A model generated the notes under the pieces. It had not been told where the DNA came from and ran no database searches. It saw only the letters and a list, made by a program, of their open reading frames with translations. Below, in pieces: positions 31,747-49,915 of a DNA stretch of 64,000 nt. Source of the stretch: Diphasiastrum complanatum. Taxonomy: Eukaryota > Streptophyta > Lycopodiopsida > Lycopodiales > Lycopodiaceae. Within the stretch, counting starts at the first letter, position 1, and each line of letters starts with the position of its first letter. The stretch lies in the NCBI GenBank assembly GCA_029204225.1, contig CM055106.1:2677294-2741293 (forward strand). Reading direction: 5' to 3'. A program made the position numbers and the translations under genes.

Positions 31747-32253
31747 ATGAACATCATTACCCTCACACCCCCAAAAGGCCTCTCGTCCCCTATGTCTCCT
31801 TTCATCCTCAACACCACACATCAATTTCCTTTAGTTCCTATCATTCTCTCCTTCAAAACACCCATCCTCACCCCTCTATTCATTGATGCCATTTCTCTCA
31901 TACCACCTCCATATTCAGTTCAACAAACTACCGAGGGTGACACACCGGTATCGAATGACGCATTCCAACAAACAAAATATGTGCCATCGCCCTACCGTGC
32001 TGATCCCACCGCACCAGAGGGCATGATAGAACAGGAGAAGCTCATAGAAGATGACGACGACACCGCAACACCTCACCAAGTCCGACCAAGTAGCACCATA
32101 CCGGTCGGGCCCACGAACATGACATCGGACTACCAAACCTTGGAAACTTTTGTCCAGGATGCGGTAGCGACTAGAACTATATTGGAGGGTCGTGTATTGG
32201 AACTAGCTACAAGCAACACGAAGCTACAAGCGGAGATCACCCAACTCCAGTAG
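31747..32253 (+). CDS. Gypsy-associated ORF with coiled-coil C terminus (168 aa)
   Basis: Open for 168 codons and almost identical to 60618-60112 on the other strand. The N-terminal half is Pro/Ser/Thr-rich, the middle acidic (EKLIEDDDDTATP). From about residue 125 heptad-like helix begins (LETFVQDAVATRTILEGRVL). A stop after ITQLQ is followed in the same sense by more helix (EKKEVQKLKKHKDDLQRYI), so the ancestral protein was longer. It lies downstream of pol where env-like or accessory ORFs sit in some plant Gypsy elements. No transmembrane or envelope signature is visible. Function unknown. Confidence 0.5.
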   Translation: MNIITLTPPKGLSSPMSPFILNTTHQFPLVPIILSFKTPILTPLFIDAISLIPPPYSVQQTTEGDTPVSNDAFQQTKYVPSPYRADPTAPEGMIEQEKLIEDDDDTATPHQVRPSSTIPVGPTNMTSDYQTLETFVQDAVATRTILEGRVLELATSNTKLQAEITQLQ

Positions 32254-32259
32254 GACCTG

Positions 32260-33025
32260 TAATTAGCTCAACAACACGAGCTAGCAGAGAAGAAAGAAGT
32301 GCAAAAACTGAAGAAACACAAAGATGATCTCCAAAGGTACATCAAGGACCTCCCCAAATTTGCAATAGACGCCCAAGCAACCATCCAGGAGACCTAGAAG
32401 CAAGCCAGATGTCTCGTTTTGCCACTCCGGGCTCAACTAGAAGTATATGAAATGGAAAATCAACGCTTGGAAGCGGAGGTACAGGTCCTACAAGAAGAAA
32501 AGACTATCTGGCTAACTCAACCAATCCCTGCCAATTGATCTCTCACACAAGCTGAGATGGACCTTATCACACATCAGGTGCAGATCTTCCGCCAAAAGCT
32601 CAACAACCACCAGGTAGAGTTTGACCAGTACCGAAGGAGCGTCCTACAACAACTGGCAATGCAAAGAGCGCCCTCAAGGGATTCCAACGCCACATGGAAC
32701 AACAACCCCAACCAGCCCCGATGGTAATTCTATCGCCACCCACATTAGGAACTACGATGGCCAATTCCAACCAAGACAAAGACAAGCAAGTAGCGGGGCT
32801 AGAAATTCAGGATCAAACAGAGGCCAGTGGACAAGACCAGGGACTCCGGACAAGCAACAAATCAGAACCCAGGCCAAGAGAAGCGCCCAACATCATCATC
32901 TCAAGGCTCTCGATCTATCTCTGCCAACTGTGCCTTTCATCGACCAAAGTCTGTAGAAGATAAATTCAATGAACTTTTAGTCCAACATCCCTATGAGTGG
33001 GGGTATTCCCATGTAAAGAAATAAA
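32260..33025 (+). pseudogene. rest of the coiled-coil ORF, broken
   Basis: Frames include VYEMENQRLEAEVQVLQEEK, then EMDLITHQVQIFRQKLNNHQ, QRPVDKTRDSGQATNQNPG and the end VEDKFNELLVQHPYEWGYSH, VKK stop at about 33022. At 45320-45613 the same middle part is an open 97-codon frame. Stops interrupt it here. Confidence 0.55.
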
Positions 33026-33690
33026 TTTGTCAGAAAAAGTAGAAATAAGTTGCAAGGGTCGTGGTATCCTGCGTGCATAAGCCCATGGCCAAATGAGCAC
33101 TTGTAAATAATTATTTTTGAAATAAACTTGACTTTGGGCCATGTAATTAAAATAATATTAAAAGGCCAAAGTTTAAGCTGAACTTAAGTTCCTAAATTTT
33201 TGTAATTAGTCAAAAGTCAAATGGTGGTAGGTGGGGTGTGCTTCTTCCTACACCATTGATTAGTTTGTGTTTCTTGTGAAGGGTGTGGATTCTAATGCCA
33301 CATTCTTTGAAGTAGCCAATAAGAAGCAAGGGGCAAGGGCCACCCCAAAGATAAAAAGGCACCAATTGTATACCATTTTACATGTTTATTGGAGAGGAGG
33401 AGAGTCTACTATTTTGAGAGCTCAAGCATCCTTCTGTACTATTCTTGCATGCTCTCGCTTTTTCATTGTATTTGCTATGATATCCATTTGCCATTTTTCT
33501 TGCTTTCTAATAGTTAAAAGTTTCTCCATTAGCATGCTAGGATGAGTATATGAACTAACCTCTCCAATCTTGATGTGTTAGTGTTAGTGAAAGTAGAGTT
33601 AGAAGTGGGGTAGTGTTAAAGTAGAGTTAGGAAGCATCTAAACTAGCAACTAAGTATAGTTACGAATCTATCCTTCTGTTCTAACCCTTC
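33026..33690. repeat. LTR-like tail of Gypsy-associated repeat (copy 2)
   Basis: Collinear with 4750-5410. It ends where inverted P450 3' sequence begins (about 33690). Confidence 0.5.
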
Positions 33691-33699
33691 TTGACAGGG

Positions 33700-34345
<646 letters not shown>

Positions 34346-34980
34346 ACTTGAGAGAGCTTGACCTTGATATAGACAGATTTAGTGTGTCTATGTATGGGAG
34401 TACTGAGAGTTCTCATAAACCTTTTCACCCACACCCCTAACTCCACCAAATGCTATGAGATCTGTTTCTATTTGTATTTGTATTTTTCAGGGGACTCCAA
34501 GAGGAATGTGCATCCACATTTATCTATCCTTTGGAATTTGCCATTCTCTCTCCAAATATTTCTCTCTCCAAAATGTGCATCCACCTTTCTCTCTCCTCAT
34601 CAATTGCCATTGTATCTCCACCTAAGCATTCTTTCTCTTCACCCTCTGGCTTGAGGTCCCCCTGCCTTCTGTGTAGGTTGGGGCCCTGGCGTCGAGCTCC
34701 CGCCTTGGCCCTCCCTGCAGGGAATTAGGCCCTCCGATTGGGGCCTTCTACCCTATGCGAAGTTTGATTCCATTCTATTCATGGGCTTGGGGCCATTTTT
34801 GAAAGGGGTTGAACCTTTCTCAATCAAGAGCCTTCTGCCCTTGCTTGAGTGAGTTAGCATGAGGGTAGAGCCCAAGCAACGGGAACCATGCTAATTTTGC
34901 CAAAATGTGCATGTGCTATGGGGTTTGTCCATACACATTCTGCCAAAATTCTCATGTGTCGTGTCAATGTTTTATTGGTA

Positions 34981-35571
34981 ACATGATGGAATCAACTATT
35001 GTTCAAGAAAAATGCCAAGGATCCCTTTTGATTTGACACTAATTGCAATATGACGGAATCTGCACTTCAACAATATGTATATTGGCCCCTGTTGTCAATA
35101 GAAATTGTTGAAGTGCAGAGTCCATCGTATTGCAATTAGTGTCAAATCAAAAGAGATCCTTGGCATTTTTCTTGAACAGTAGCTGATTCCATCATGTTGC
35201 AACATAGCATTAATTGAAAAGGAATCATAGACCCATTTGACTGGGCGCACCCATTGGATGAAAGTATGGGAACTTATTCTAAATTGTATGGTAAGGCACT
35301 AGTGATTGCTGGCAAAAGGCTTGCAAATTGATTTCATTGTAGCTTTAAAATAAAGTCTGATATGACAATTTGGAGTCCACCAAATAGACAAAATTTCTAA
35401 TGATTGTTTTGAAGAGTCTCCCTATGTTGTCAAGTTACAAAGTGCAACTTCAAAGCTTTATACACATAGATTCTCGCCCTTGGGCCTTCCGCCCTAGTGT
35501 GGTGGCACCCTTGGGCTTTTGTCCTCGTCAGCCAACTCCCAAAGCAAAATGCACTGGCCTTCCGCCCTCTG
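34981..35571. mobile_element. fold-back hAT-like MITE, truncated copy
   Basis: Matches 20739-21423, ending CCGCCCTCTG before TATTTACA. The left arm beyond the loop is missing, so only the central hairpin and right arm remain. Confidence 0.75.
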
Positions 35572-36358
35572 TATTTACATGCTTAGTTTTTTTTTGTCAA
35601 GCAATTTTGAAAATATAAATCTTTGTGAGACTTCCCACCACAACTCTCAGGTAGCCAACCAAAATTAACAAATAGCACATGAATTTGCATGTGGACGTAC
35701 AACACATGAATGCCATGTGGACAACCACATGGCATATGCACAACTCTCTTGCGGACAAACCGCATGGTACATGCACATTTTGGCAAAATTAGCATGGTTC
35801 CCCTTGCTTGGGCCCTACCATCACGCTAACTCACTCAAGCAAGGGCAGAAGGTTCTTGATTGAGGAAGGTTCAGTCCCTTCCAAAAATGGCCCTAAGACT
35901 TTGAATAGAATGGAATCAAACTTCGCATAGGGTGAGCCCCCAGTCGGAGGACCTAATTCCCTGCAGGGAGGGCCCCAACCTACACAGAACGTAGTAGGAC
36001 CTCAAGCCTGAGGGTGAAAAATGCTCAGGTGGAGATACAATGGCAATTGATAAGGAGAGAGAAAGGTGGATGCACATTTTGGAGAGAGAAATATTTGGAG
36101 AGAGAATGGCAAATTCCAAAGGAGAGATAAATGTGGATGCACATTCCTCTTGGAGTCCCCTACAAAATACAAATACAAATAGAACTAGATCTCATAGCAT
36201 TTGGTGGTGTTGGGGGCATGGGTGAAAGGTTTATGAGAACTCTCGCTACCCCCATACATAGACACACTAAATCTGACTATATCAAGGTCAAGCTCTCTCA
36301 AGTGATGCATTTAAGGTCAAGCTCTCTCAAGTGATGCATTTCTTGTAATTTATCAATC

Positions 36359-39561
<3,203 letters not shown>

Positions 39562-39719
39562 TTAAGTTGCACATGATGTGTCAATTTTCTAAAGTGATGT
39601 TCTTTTTTTGAGAAAGAATTAGTTAAAGCTACTTTCAACAATATTCTAAGTTTTGAAATATAGTTCTGTTGTGGAGCTTTTGATGAGTGCTTACTTGTAG
39701 GGTGTGTAGATTCAATGGT

Positions 39720-41130
<1,411 letters not shown>

Positions 41131-41257
41131 TCAGCTTAGGAACTTCGACAAACTTCTCTGGGGTCTAAGAATTTTGTGAAGAAGGTCCCTGCAAAATTTG
41201 GTTTGAAACTAAGAAGTTAAAAGTGCACTTCCCCTAATACGCCCTCTAATCTTCCTC

Positions 41258-41265
41258 TATATAAG
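41258..41265 (+). promoter_or_regulatory. TATA-like box of the antisense ORF (copy 2)
   Basis: TATATAAG in CTCTATATAAGGAGG, upstream of 41612. Confidence 0.45.
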
Positions 41266-41611
41266 GAGGGAATTCAATCCATTTCTCACTTTCCTAGTGA
41301 AGCTCTGGTAAAATTTCTATTGAGAAATCAACTTTCTCTGTTTGTGACAAAAATTCTTACACACTTCCATCAGACCTCACAACCGCCATCTTACACACTT
41401 CCATCAGCTCTCATAATCGCCTGTCATACACTCATTGCTGCTATTTTCATCTCTGTTCACACAAAATACACCCTTCCCAATTTTTCACACCTTTTGTCCT
41501 TTTTTTAACGTATTTTCACTGTTCTAAAAGTCTTTTCTTTTCGTCCATCCTCATCATTACCACATCATATCTAGCATCTAATCAACTCCACTAACATCAT
41601 GGCTTTGTGTT

Positions 41612-41923
41612 TTGACAATCGACCATCCAGTCCATCTAGCGAATCTGGAACCAAATAGGTCATTAAGCATGAGATTCCTATTGCTACCCAGATTTGGGCC
41701 CTACTTTCTGACGCTCTGGTCACACCATTCGTTCAAGCAGTGGGACGAGCCGAAATCTCATTTCCACATATTTTACCATGGTATCACGTACCGAGTGAGA
41801 GTTAGCGCCAACTCCATGGTCACCATCGGGATTGTTTCTGGCGATAGGCCTACGCCATCCCATCGAAAGCCCCTAAACTCATTACACCATATTTGTCGCC
41901 CATGGCTGTTCAGATCACTTTGA
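41612..41923 (+). pseudogene. antisense ORF of Gypsy tail (copy 2)
   Basis: Starts MTIDHPVHLANLEPNRSL and follows the 61398 copy to about residue 85, then shifts frame (HRKPLNSLHH). Function unknown; see 30604-30985. Confidence 0.45.
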
Positions 41924-41999
41924 AAACTAACCACTTGCTCTATATATCATATTTTCAAGATCTGACCATGTAGGTAGGTCAATTTTACTGACGATTGAA

Positions 42000-42520
42000 G
42001 AAATATAATATCAAGAGATTTCATATTGGACCTTAAATCTCCAAACATGCATAGCCTAGGTGCATTTCTAGAATTCTAATCAACCAAGTAGAATTGTTTA
42101 GATACAATACAAATTTTAAAAAAATAATATGTATTCATTACCTATAGGTTCTCACAAGGTAGTGTATGAATATCATGATTTCAAGCTTGACTAGAAGTCT
42201 TCCTACACATGTATGATTGCCAAGCCCAAATGGCATGTATGCTCCGTTATCCTGTGATACCTGGCCCAATAGAGCATATTACACAACAGATACAGTGTTC
42301 ATGAGCACATAGTTATCAAGAGATTTAGATTGTACAAATAAAATATTGGTGAAAGTAGCTTTATTCAAATTTTCTCACAAACAAAGAAGATCATTTTAAA
42401 ACATGGACACACATGTGCATTTTCCAATTACCTCAAGTCTGGAGGGATCAAACTTTAGAGGATTCTTATAATTTTTCGGACTCAAATGAACTGAGAGGAA
42501 TGAGATGTATGCTTTCCATC
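42000..42520 (-). pseudogene. P450e: exon 7-8 fragment
   Basis: Collinear with 23100-23585. It holds the heme exon (MPFGLGNHTCVG) and the LKFDPSRLE-region exon on the minus strand. Both ends are rearrangement borders: repeat sequence at 42000 and the duplicated block at 42530. Confidence 0.8.
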
Positions 42521-42544
42521 CGTACCTACAACCAAGGTACCTAC

Positions 42545-43580
42545 AACCAATATTCTAGTATTCTATAATGATTAGGTATGATTTTGGATTCCAGTGAGTT
42601 ATGATTGACGAATCATACGAATCTAAATAGTTATGATTGATGGATCATAAATAGGTACTTAAATGTTGTCAGAGGATTATAAGGAAGTGTGACGATTCTT
42701 AAGTGTAACAATTAATTCTTGATCTATTAATTGAGTAAAAATTCAGATCATTATTTTGGAGCTCTTTACTCCTGTGTTTTATTGAGAGTCTATGAATCTC
42801 ATAAACGCTTTTTTCAAATCAACAAACATTATACAACTTTGATTTAAAAAAATGTCAAAGAGAGCATAATGATCACTAAAATGATTGATGTTGTAATTGT
42901 AGTAGTGTTCATATGTTAACTGAAAAATACCCACTATGGAGTCATTTTGTGTAGATTACATGTATTCAAATGAAAAATACTTGTTATATCGGACGCTATG
43001 TGGTGATGATTGTCTAGCAATATTCTATGTATAATGCATGATTTTGTGGATACTACTCATAACACAAACTATGATCCATGAGAGTGAGGATTTTCTTGTT
43101 ACATATGATTACTTTTCATGAGGTATAAATGCCAAATATCGTTAAGAAAGGTACTTTTTGTCTATATATAAGACAACCTAGTTATAAGACCCCAATACAT
43201 GAGTTTTAGGTGATAGATTCCATTTTCACAGAAAATCACCATGAACATGCATGTAAAAGATTGAAGATTACATATCAAAATATATACAAGAGCTATTCTA
43301 AACAAATATTTTGGGATGATGAAGCCCTCTTAAAAGAGTCATGAGATGTTAATTTTGAAACCTTAATATCAAGTCCACTTGGTCTTTGAGTGGGCCAACG
43401 TTGGGTCCTTGTACTTTCAAAGAATTCCCAACTACAAATCCCACATAAAATAAAATATCAATGCTTGATACATTTGAGATGTCCTAACAAAATCATGAGA
43501 ACGTCACATTTTGCTAAGCTCAAAGCTCATTGCTGTTTTTAGCATACATCTAGCAATGTCCAATGATTGAAGAAATATAA
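42545..43580. repeat. non-coding part of composite repeat (copy 3)
   Basis: Collinear with 1735-2770. Start of the second copy of the large duplicated block. Confidence 0.7.
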
Positions 43581-43582
43581 TA

Positions 43583-44240
43583 TCAAGAGATTTCATATTT
43601 TTGACTCGACAGGATCTTACAACTTATAAGCTTTATTTGAAGTAGTGTAGCTGATGAAAATAGACTTGATACTCTGAAAGTCGATCTTCTTTCTAAGATT
43701 ATGCGGTATTTGCACATAAGCGATACATCCAAAAACTCGTAAGTTCGATAAAGAACGCGTGTTCGATAAAGAACGCTTGGAGCCTGTCCAAACTTCATAT
43801 GGTGTTTTTTCTGAGAGACCTTTAGTAAGACGTTTGTTTTGAATATATGCTGCAGTGAAAGCAGCTTCAGCCCAGAAGGACTATGGAAGTGTCGCATGTG
43901 CTAGCATGTACTTTGCCGATTTGACTAAGGTTCTTTTTTTTCTCTCAGCAAGACCATTCGACTTAGATGAATAGGAGGTGATGTATTGTTGCTCAATGCC
44001 GTTGCTAAGACAATACTCCTTAAATTCAATCATAACATTTATTCTCCCCCCTTGTCAGACCTTAGTGCTTTATTTCTTTTACCAGTTTGATTTTCTGCAT
44101 GCTCTTTGGATTGTCGAAATATTTTGAACGCTTCCGATTTCTGCTTACTGAATCAAACAACTGTTCTTCTCAAATATTCGCCAATGGAGGTAATAAAATA
44201 CTTTGCATTAAGCAACGACGGAGTTTGCATCGGACCCAAT
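43583..44240 (-). pseudogene. Ty1/Copia integrase fragment (copy 3)
   Basis: Sister of 2775-3440. It has an extra in-frame 18-bp tandem duplication (GTTCGATAAAGAACGC repeated near 43745-43780) and a stop in the FWAEA block. The frame from 43897 covers the C-terminal half. Confidence 0.83.
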
Positions 44241-44860
44241 ATATTTGAATGAACAACATAATGGGTATTGCCGATAGTCATAGTAACCAAAAAGAACTAC
44301 AAAATGCAAATTTGTGTGAACCTGAAGACGCTGTATGCGGTGACAAAGAAAGATCATTTTCCCTTACCTTTCACGGAAAGTGTTTTGGACCGAGTAGCAG
44401 GAGTAGAAGTTTACAGTTTTCTGGATGACTTTAGCGGCTACAACCAAGTCAAAATAGCGCTAGGACAATCAGGACAAGACAACATTCACCACCGAATGGG
44501 GAACCTATGCCTACAAGGTGATGTCGTTTGGACTTTACAATGTCCCAAGCACCTTTCAATGAGTTATCCAAATAGCATTCAAAGAGCATCTACAAAAATT
44601 TCTGGATATCTTCTTGGACGATCTATGCATGCATGGGCCGAGAACTCAAAACACCTATCCAACTTGAAAAAAGTGTTGAAGCAATGCCATGAATATCAGA
44701 TCTCCTTGAATCTAGAAAAGTGTCAATTTTGGTTGACACATGGCCTGATATTGGGCCACATAGTATCAAGACACAAAATCGCCACTGATCTATCCAAGAT
44801 AAGGGTCATTGTTGATCTGCCACAACCATGGACGATTCGTGGTGTATGTGTTTCATACCG
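44240..44860 (+). pseudogene. Ty3/Gypsy RT fragment (copy 3)
   Basis: Same blocks as 3440-4000 (MPIVIVTKKNYKM, SFLDDFSGYNQVKIA, LILGHIVSRHK) and the same deletion into the coiled-coil region after DLPQPWTIRGV. Confidence 0.85.
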
Positions 44861-44869
44861 GTCGGGGGG

Positions 44870-45785
44870 CCACGGACATGAGATCAGCCTACCAAATCTT
44901 GGAAACTTTTGTCTAGGATGCGATAGCGACCAGAACTATATTGGAGGGTCGCATATTGGAACTAGCTACAAGCAACACGAAGCTGCGAGCGGAGATCACC
45001 CAACTCCAGTACTGGGACCTATAGATAGCTCAACAACACGAGCTAGCAAAGAAGAAAGAAGTGCAAAAACTGAAGAAACACAAAGACGATCTCCCAAGGT
45101 ACATCAAGGACCTCCCCAAATCTGCAACAGATGCCCAAGCAACCATCCAGGAGATCCAGAAGCAAGCCGGAATGTGTCGTTCTGTCGCTCCGGGCTCAAC
45201 TACAAGTATTTGAAACGGAAAATCAACGCTTGGAAGCGGAGGTACAAGTCCTACAAGATGAAAAGGCTATCTGGCTAACTCAACCAATCCTTGCCAATTG
45301 ATCTCTCACACAAGCTGAGATGGATCTTCTCACACAGCAGGTGCAAATCTACCGTCAAACGCTCAACAGCTACCAAGTAGAGTTCGACCAGTACCAAAGG
45401 AGCGCCCTACAAGAGCTGGCACAGGCAAAGAGCGCCCTCGAGGGATGCCAACGCCACATGGAACAACAATCCCAACCAGCCCCAATGGTAATTCCATCGC
45501 CACCCACATTAGAAACTACGCTGAACAAATCCAACCAAGACAAAGACAAGCAAGTAGCGGGGCTAGAAATTCAGGATCAAGTAGAGGCCAGTGGACAAGA
45601 CCAGGGACCCTAGACAAGCAACAAATCAGAACCCAGGCCAAGAAAAGTGCCCAACATCATCATCTCAAGGCTCTCGATCTATCTCTGCCACTGTGCCTTT
45701 GGTCGATCAAAGTCTGTAGAGGATAAATTCAATGACTTTTTAGTCCAACGTCCCTACGAGTGGGGGTATTCCCATGTAAAGAAAT
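44870..45785 (+). pseudogene. coiled-coil ORF (copy 3, fused to RT)
   Basis: Includes an open 97-codon frame 45320-45613 (MDLLTQQVQIYRQTLNSY, EFDQYQRSALQELAQAKS), the clearest view of the middle helix, which is deleted in copy 1. It ends VKK stop near 45785. Confidence 0.58.
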
Positions 45786-46453
45786 AAATTTGTCAGAAAA
45801 AGTAGAAATAAGTTGCAAGGGTCGTGGTATCCTGCGTGCATAAGCCCATGGCCAAATGAGCACTTGTAAATAATTATTTTTGAAATAAACTTGACTTTGG
45901 GCAATGTAATTAAAATATTATTAAAAGGCCAAAGTTTAAACTGAACTTAAGTTCATAAATTTTTGTAATTAGTCAAAAGTCAAATGGTGGTAGGTGGAGT
46001 GTGCTTCTTCCTACACCATTGATTAGTTTGTGTTTCTTGTGAAGGGTGTGGATTTTAATTCCACATTCTTTGAAGTAGCCAATAAGAAGCAAGGGGCAAG
46101 GGCCACCCCAAACATAAAAAGACACCTATTGTATACCATTTTACATGTTTATTGGAGAGGAGGAGACTCTACTATTTTGAGAGCTCAAGCATCCTTCAGT
46201 ACTATTCTTGCATGCTCTCGCTTTTTCATTGTATTTGCTATGATATCCATTTGCCATTTTTCTTGCTTTCTAATAGTTAAAAGTTTCTCAATTAGCATGC
46301 TAGGATGAGCACATGAACTAACCTCTCCAATCTTGATGTGTTAGTGTTAGTGAAAGTAGAGTTAGAAGTGGGGTAGTGTTAAAGTAGAGTTAGGAAGCAT
46401 CTAAACTAGCAACTGAGTATAGTTACGAATCTATCCTTGTGTTCTAATTTATA
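45786..46453. repeat. LTR-like tail of Gypsy-associated repeat (copy 3)
   Basis: Collinear with 4750-5415. Confidence 0.5.
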
Positions 46454-46518
46454 CAGGGGGCGAAAGGCCTGCCCAAGGGCATTTTGCTTTGGGAGTTGGC
46501 TGACGAGGACAAAGGCCC
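46454..46518. mobile_element. fold-back MITE left end (sister copy)
   Basis: CAGGGGGCGAAAGGCC..., at the same site as 5416. The rest of the element is not present in this copy because the block ends within Copia-2. Confidence 0.7.
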
Positions 46519-46933
46519 TGTTAGAAATCAATGATAAACTTCATTGTTACTGTGTACGATGCACATTAATGTTGACAACTGTGACCAGCTGTCAACAACC
46601 GTAGGCTAGTCTATTAGTCTACTTGTAGGGTTTCTCTCTCTATTAGGGTTCAGGATTTATTTGTACATTTTACATTCTGTATGAGTTAGTGTGATAGAGT
46701 GACAGTTTACGATGCACATTAATGTTGACAGCTGTGACCAGCTATCAATAGCCGTAGGCTAGTCTATTAGTCTACTCGTAGGTTTTCTCTCTCTATCAGG
46801 GTTCAGGGTTTATTTGTACATTTTACATTCTGTATGAGTTAGTGTGATAGAGTGACAATACGTGTTCTTCTTCCACCTTCTTGTGGTGATTGCTTATGGT
46901 GAATGCTTCATGTTGCATATCTAATTCTTGACA
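46519..46933 (+). repeat. Copia-3 5' LTR (sister copy)
   Basis: 415 bp, with the same 153-bp tandem duplication as 5481-5895. Confidence 0.9.
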
Positions 46934-46945
46934 TGGTATCAGAGC
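46934..46945 (+). promoter_or_regulatory. Copia-3 primer-binding site (sister copy)
   Basis: TGGTATCAGAGC, unmutated. Confidence 0.92.
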
Positions 46946-47757
46946 AGCGATAGTCCTGCGTGCGTGATCAGTGGATACAGGTTGTCACAAGCTCGACAAC
47001 GAAGTGAGAAAGTCCTTCACGGGAGGTGAAAGCTTGGAGAGACAAAAACGGCTGGAAGAAATTCTTCTTTAGTGTATTTTGTAGGGTTGGAGCTCAGAAT
47101 CATCAGTGGGGAACGAAAGCACAGTCCTGGAGGCATTAGAAAGGCCAGGGCAGCATCAGACAGATTGAAAATTTGTTGAGTGGGGGAGATTTTGACAATA
47201 CTTTCTAGTTATTGTGGAAAGTGCTATTTGTGTGAGAGGTTTAACAAGAAATCTCTCATTAGTCTGTTTGGAGTACCGCAAATCACACTAGATAGTGTCT
47301 AGTACTACCATTCAGAGTTAAAAGGCTTCATACTTTTCACATTACTGATCTCTGTCTTATGAACGATCACACATTTCGAAATCTTTGCAAAGAGGAGGCG
47401 GCGTAGCCGCCACGCCGAAGTGGAAAATCTAGAATATTCCCTCTAAAAGTTCTTATATTCCCTCTATTTTTTAATCTTTTTCGTACCAATATTGGATCGA
47501 CACGCCAGAGGTAGAAAAAATCTTGAGAAATCGTACATCCGCCTGTCATACAAATATAGCATATCCGTACCAATATCGGAGCGACGCGCCAGAGGTAAAG
47601 AAAACCAAGAGCAGTCGTACATCCGCGCGTCATATCGATACCAATATCGGAGCGATGCGTGAGAGGTAAAGAGAATCCCGAGCAGTCGTGCACCCGCGCG
47701 TCATACCGATATCAGGAGTACAACCAAAACTTTATAGTTCTGTGGTGTGAATAAATT

Positions 47758-49915
47758 TTGTCATCCAGACTTATCTATCCAGTAATGGCAACTCTAAACG
47801 AGAGTGTTCTTAATGAGTCAAGCAAATTGGAAGGTGCCGACAACTATGCAGTTTGGAAATTCAAGCTGAAGAACATTTTGATGGAAAAAGAGCTATGGGA
47901 GATCGGGACAGGTGAAGAGACAAGGCCAGGGATTGAAGAAGATCAGCGGGCATTTGATAGGAGAAGACGGAAAGCCCAAAATGTCATCAACTTATCAGTT
48001 AGAGATGCAATTATTCCCTATATTACAAATTCAGAAGGACCAAAAGAAGCGTGGGATACATCGAAGGCATTGTTTGAAACAACAAATACATCTCGAATAC
48101 TATTTTTAAAGACAAAGTTGCATACATTGCGGATGGATGATGGTGCAATTATTGCCGATCACATACTGAAGATCAAAGAGATCCGTGATCAATTAGCAGC
48201 AGTTGGAGAGTGAGTACAAGATCGTGAGATCGTGCAATTGACATTGAATAGTCTGAGTGAGTCACATCAGATGTTGGTGACGAGTATAGCCACAAGAGAA
48301 AATCTTCCAATCTGTAAAGAACTAGGTGAATTGCTTTTGCAAGAAGAGCAACGTCAAGAGAACTTGAATCATCGTAACATGAGTTATGATCAAGCTCTTG
48401 CAGTTAGAGGACGAGGTGGAAGATTTGGCCTTGGAAAGTATCAATCGAGAGGAGGGAACTCAAGCCGAGGATCATTTCAACAATTTCATGAGCAAGTCAA
48501 TGATAGTCCGAATTGAGGTAATTGGAATCAAGACCGAGGTCAAGGACGCGGCTATTCAAGACAAAATAAACCTAGAAATTGTAGGTACTGCAACAAACCT
48601 GGTCATTGGGAGCGTGAATGCTTCAAGAAACAGAAGGAGATGGAACAAACAAAAGACAAATGGCAAGCGAGAAATTATGCTGATCAACATCAATTTGATG
48701 ACTATTATTATGAAGACAATTATACTGATCAACATCAATACGATGATGATCAATATGAAGATAACACAGGTGAGAGTTCAAAATTGTTTATTACAGCATT
48801 AATGAAAAGTGATGAAGCCAAGGATACCTGGTACATTGATAGTGGTGCATCCAAGCACATGACTTCAAGGAAAGAGTGGTTTTCAGAACTCAAGAAAACT
48901 GACAATGGTAATAAAGTTGGACAAGCTGATGGCAAATTGCTATCTGTTAAAGGAGTTGGAGTGGTACCAGTGAAGTTAGCCAACGGGAAGATAAAGCATA
49001 TAAGCAATGTGAAATATGTACCTGGCTTAGCTAACAATCTACTATCTGTTGGGACGATGGCTGATCAACAACTCAAGGTTGAGTTTGTTACTATTTCATC
49101 ACATTCATTGATGACTATAATAGACATATCTGGATTTATTTCATAAGCAAGAAATCTGATGCTTTTTCCAAGTTTAGAGAGTTCAAGGCTCTAGTTGAAA
49201 AACAAACAGGTTGTTATATTAAGACCCTCAGATCAGTTGGTGGCGGTGAGTATTTTTCAACAGAGTTTATAAACTTTTGCAAGGATCAAGGGTCAAGAGA
49301 CAAACCACTACACCCTAATCACCACAACAGAACGGAGTTGTAGAACAAAAAAACAGATCCATTGTGGAGATGGCTAGGGCAACGCCTAAGAGCAAGTGTT
49401 TGTCAAATACTTTTTGGGCAGAAGCATGCAACACAGCTACTCATATCTTGAATCGGTGTCCTACGAAGTCCGTGGAGGGCAAGACACCTTACAAAGCTTT
49501 TATTGGAAAGAAACCTAATGTTTCTCATTTACGAATATTTGGTTGTGATGCTTACGCTCATGTACCTGATGAAAAATGAACGAACAGGAAGTATTGAAAG
49601 TTTAATTAATGAAATAAAATTAGATCTTTCCAAAGCTTTTGACATGAGTGATCTAGGATTGATGCACTATTGTCTTGGCATTGAAGTATGGCAAAAGGAA
49701 GACATGGTATTTCTTACACAAAGCAAATATGCACGATATTTGCTTTATAAGTTCAATATGCAAGATTGTAAGTCTTTGAGTACACCTATGGATGTCAACA
49801 TGAAGCTTACTGCATATGGTGAATCTGAGAAAGTGGATGCTTATTTGTATCGACAGCTGGTGGGTAGTTTGATTTATTTGACACGCACACGACCTGATAT
49901 TTCTTATGATGTTGG
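47758..49915 (+). pseudogene. Copia-3 gag-pol remnant (sister copy, without Copia-1)
   Basis: The gag frame 47758-48213 is continuous across the Copia-1 site (KLEGADNYAVWKFKL). A shared stop follows. Then come 48232-48516; the CCHC knuckle CRYCNKPGHWERECF at about 48580; protease YIDSGASKHMT in frame 48640-49146; integrase [11 protein letters not shown] and [15 protein letters not shown] with a frameshift near 49290; and the RT tail 49503-49915 up to RPDISYDVG. RT core deleted as in the other copy. Not functional. Confidence 0.88.

Noticed and set aside
31915-32136. Antisense ORF opposite the coiled-coil ORF (also 40386-40592 and 60208-60417)
   Set aside because: Codon-shadow of the coiled-coil frame; no domain.
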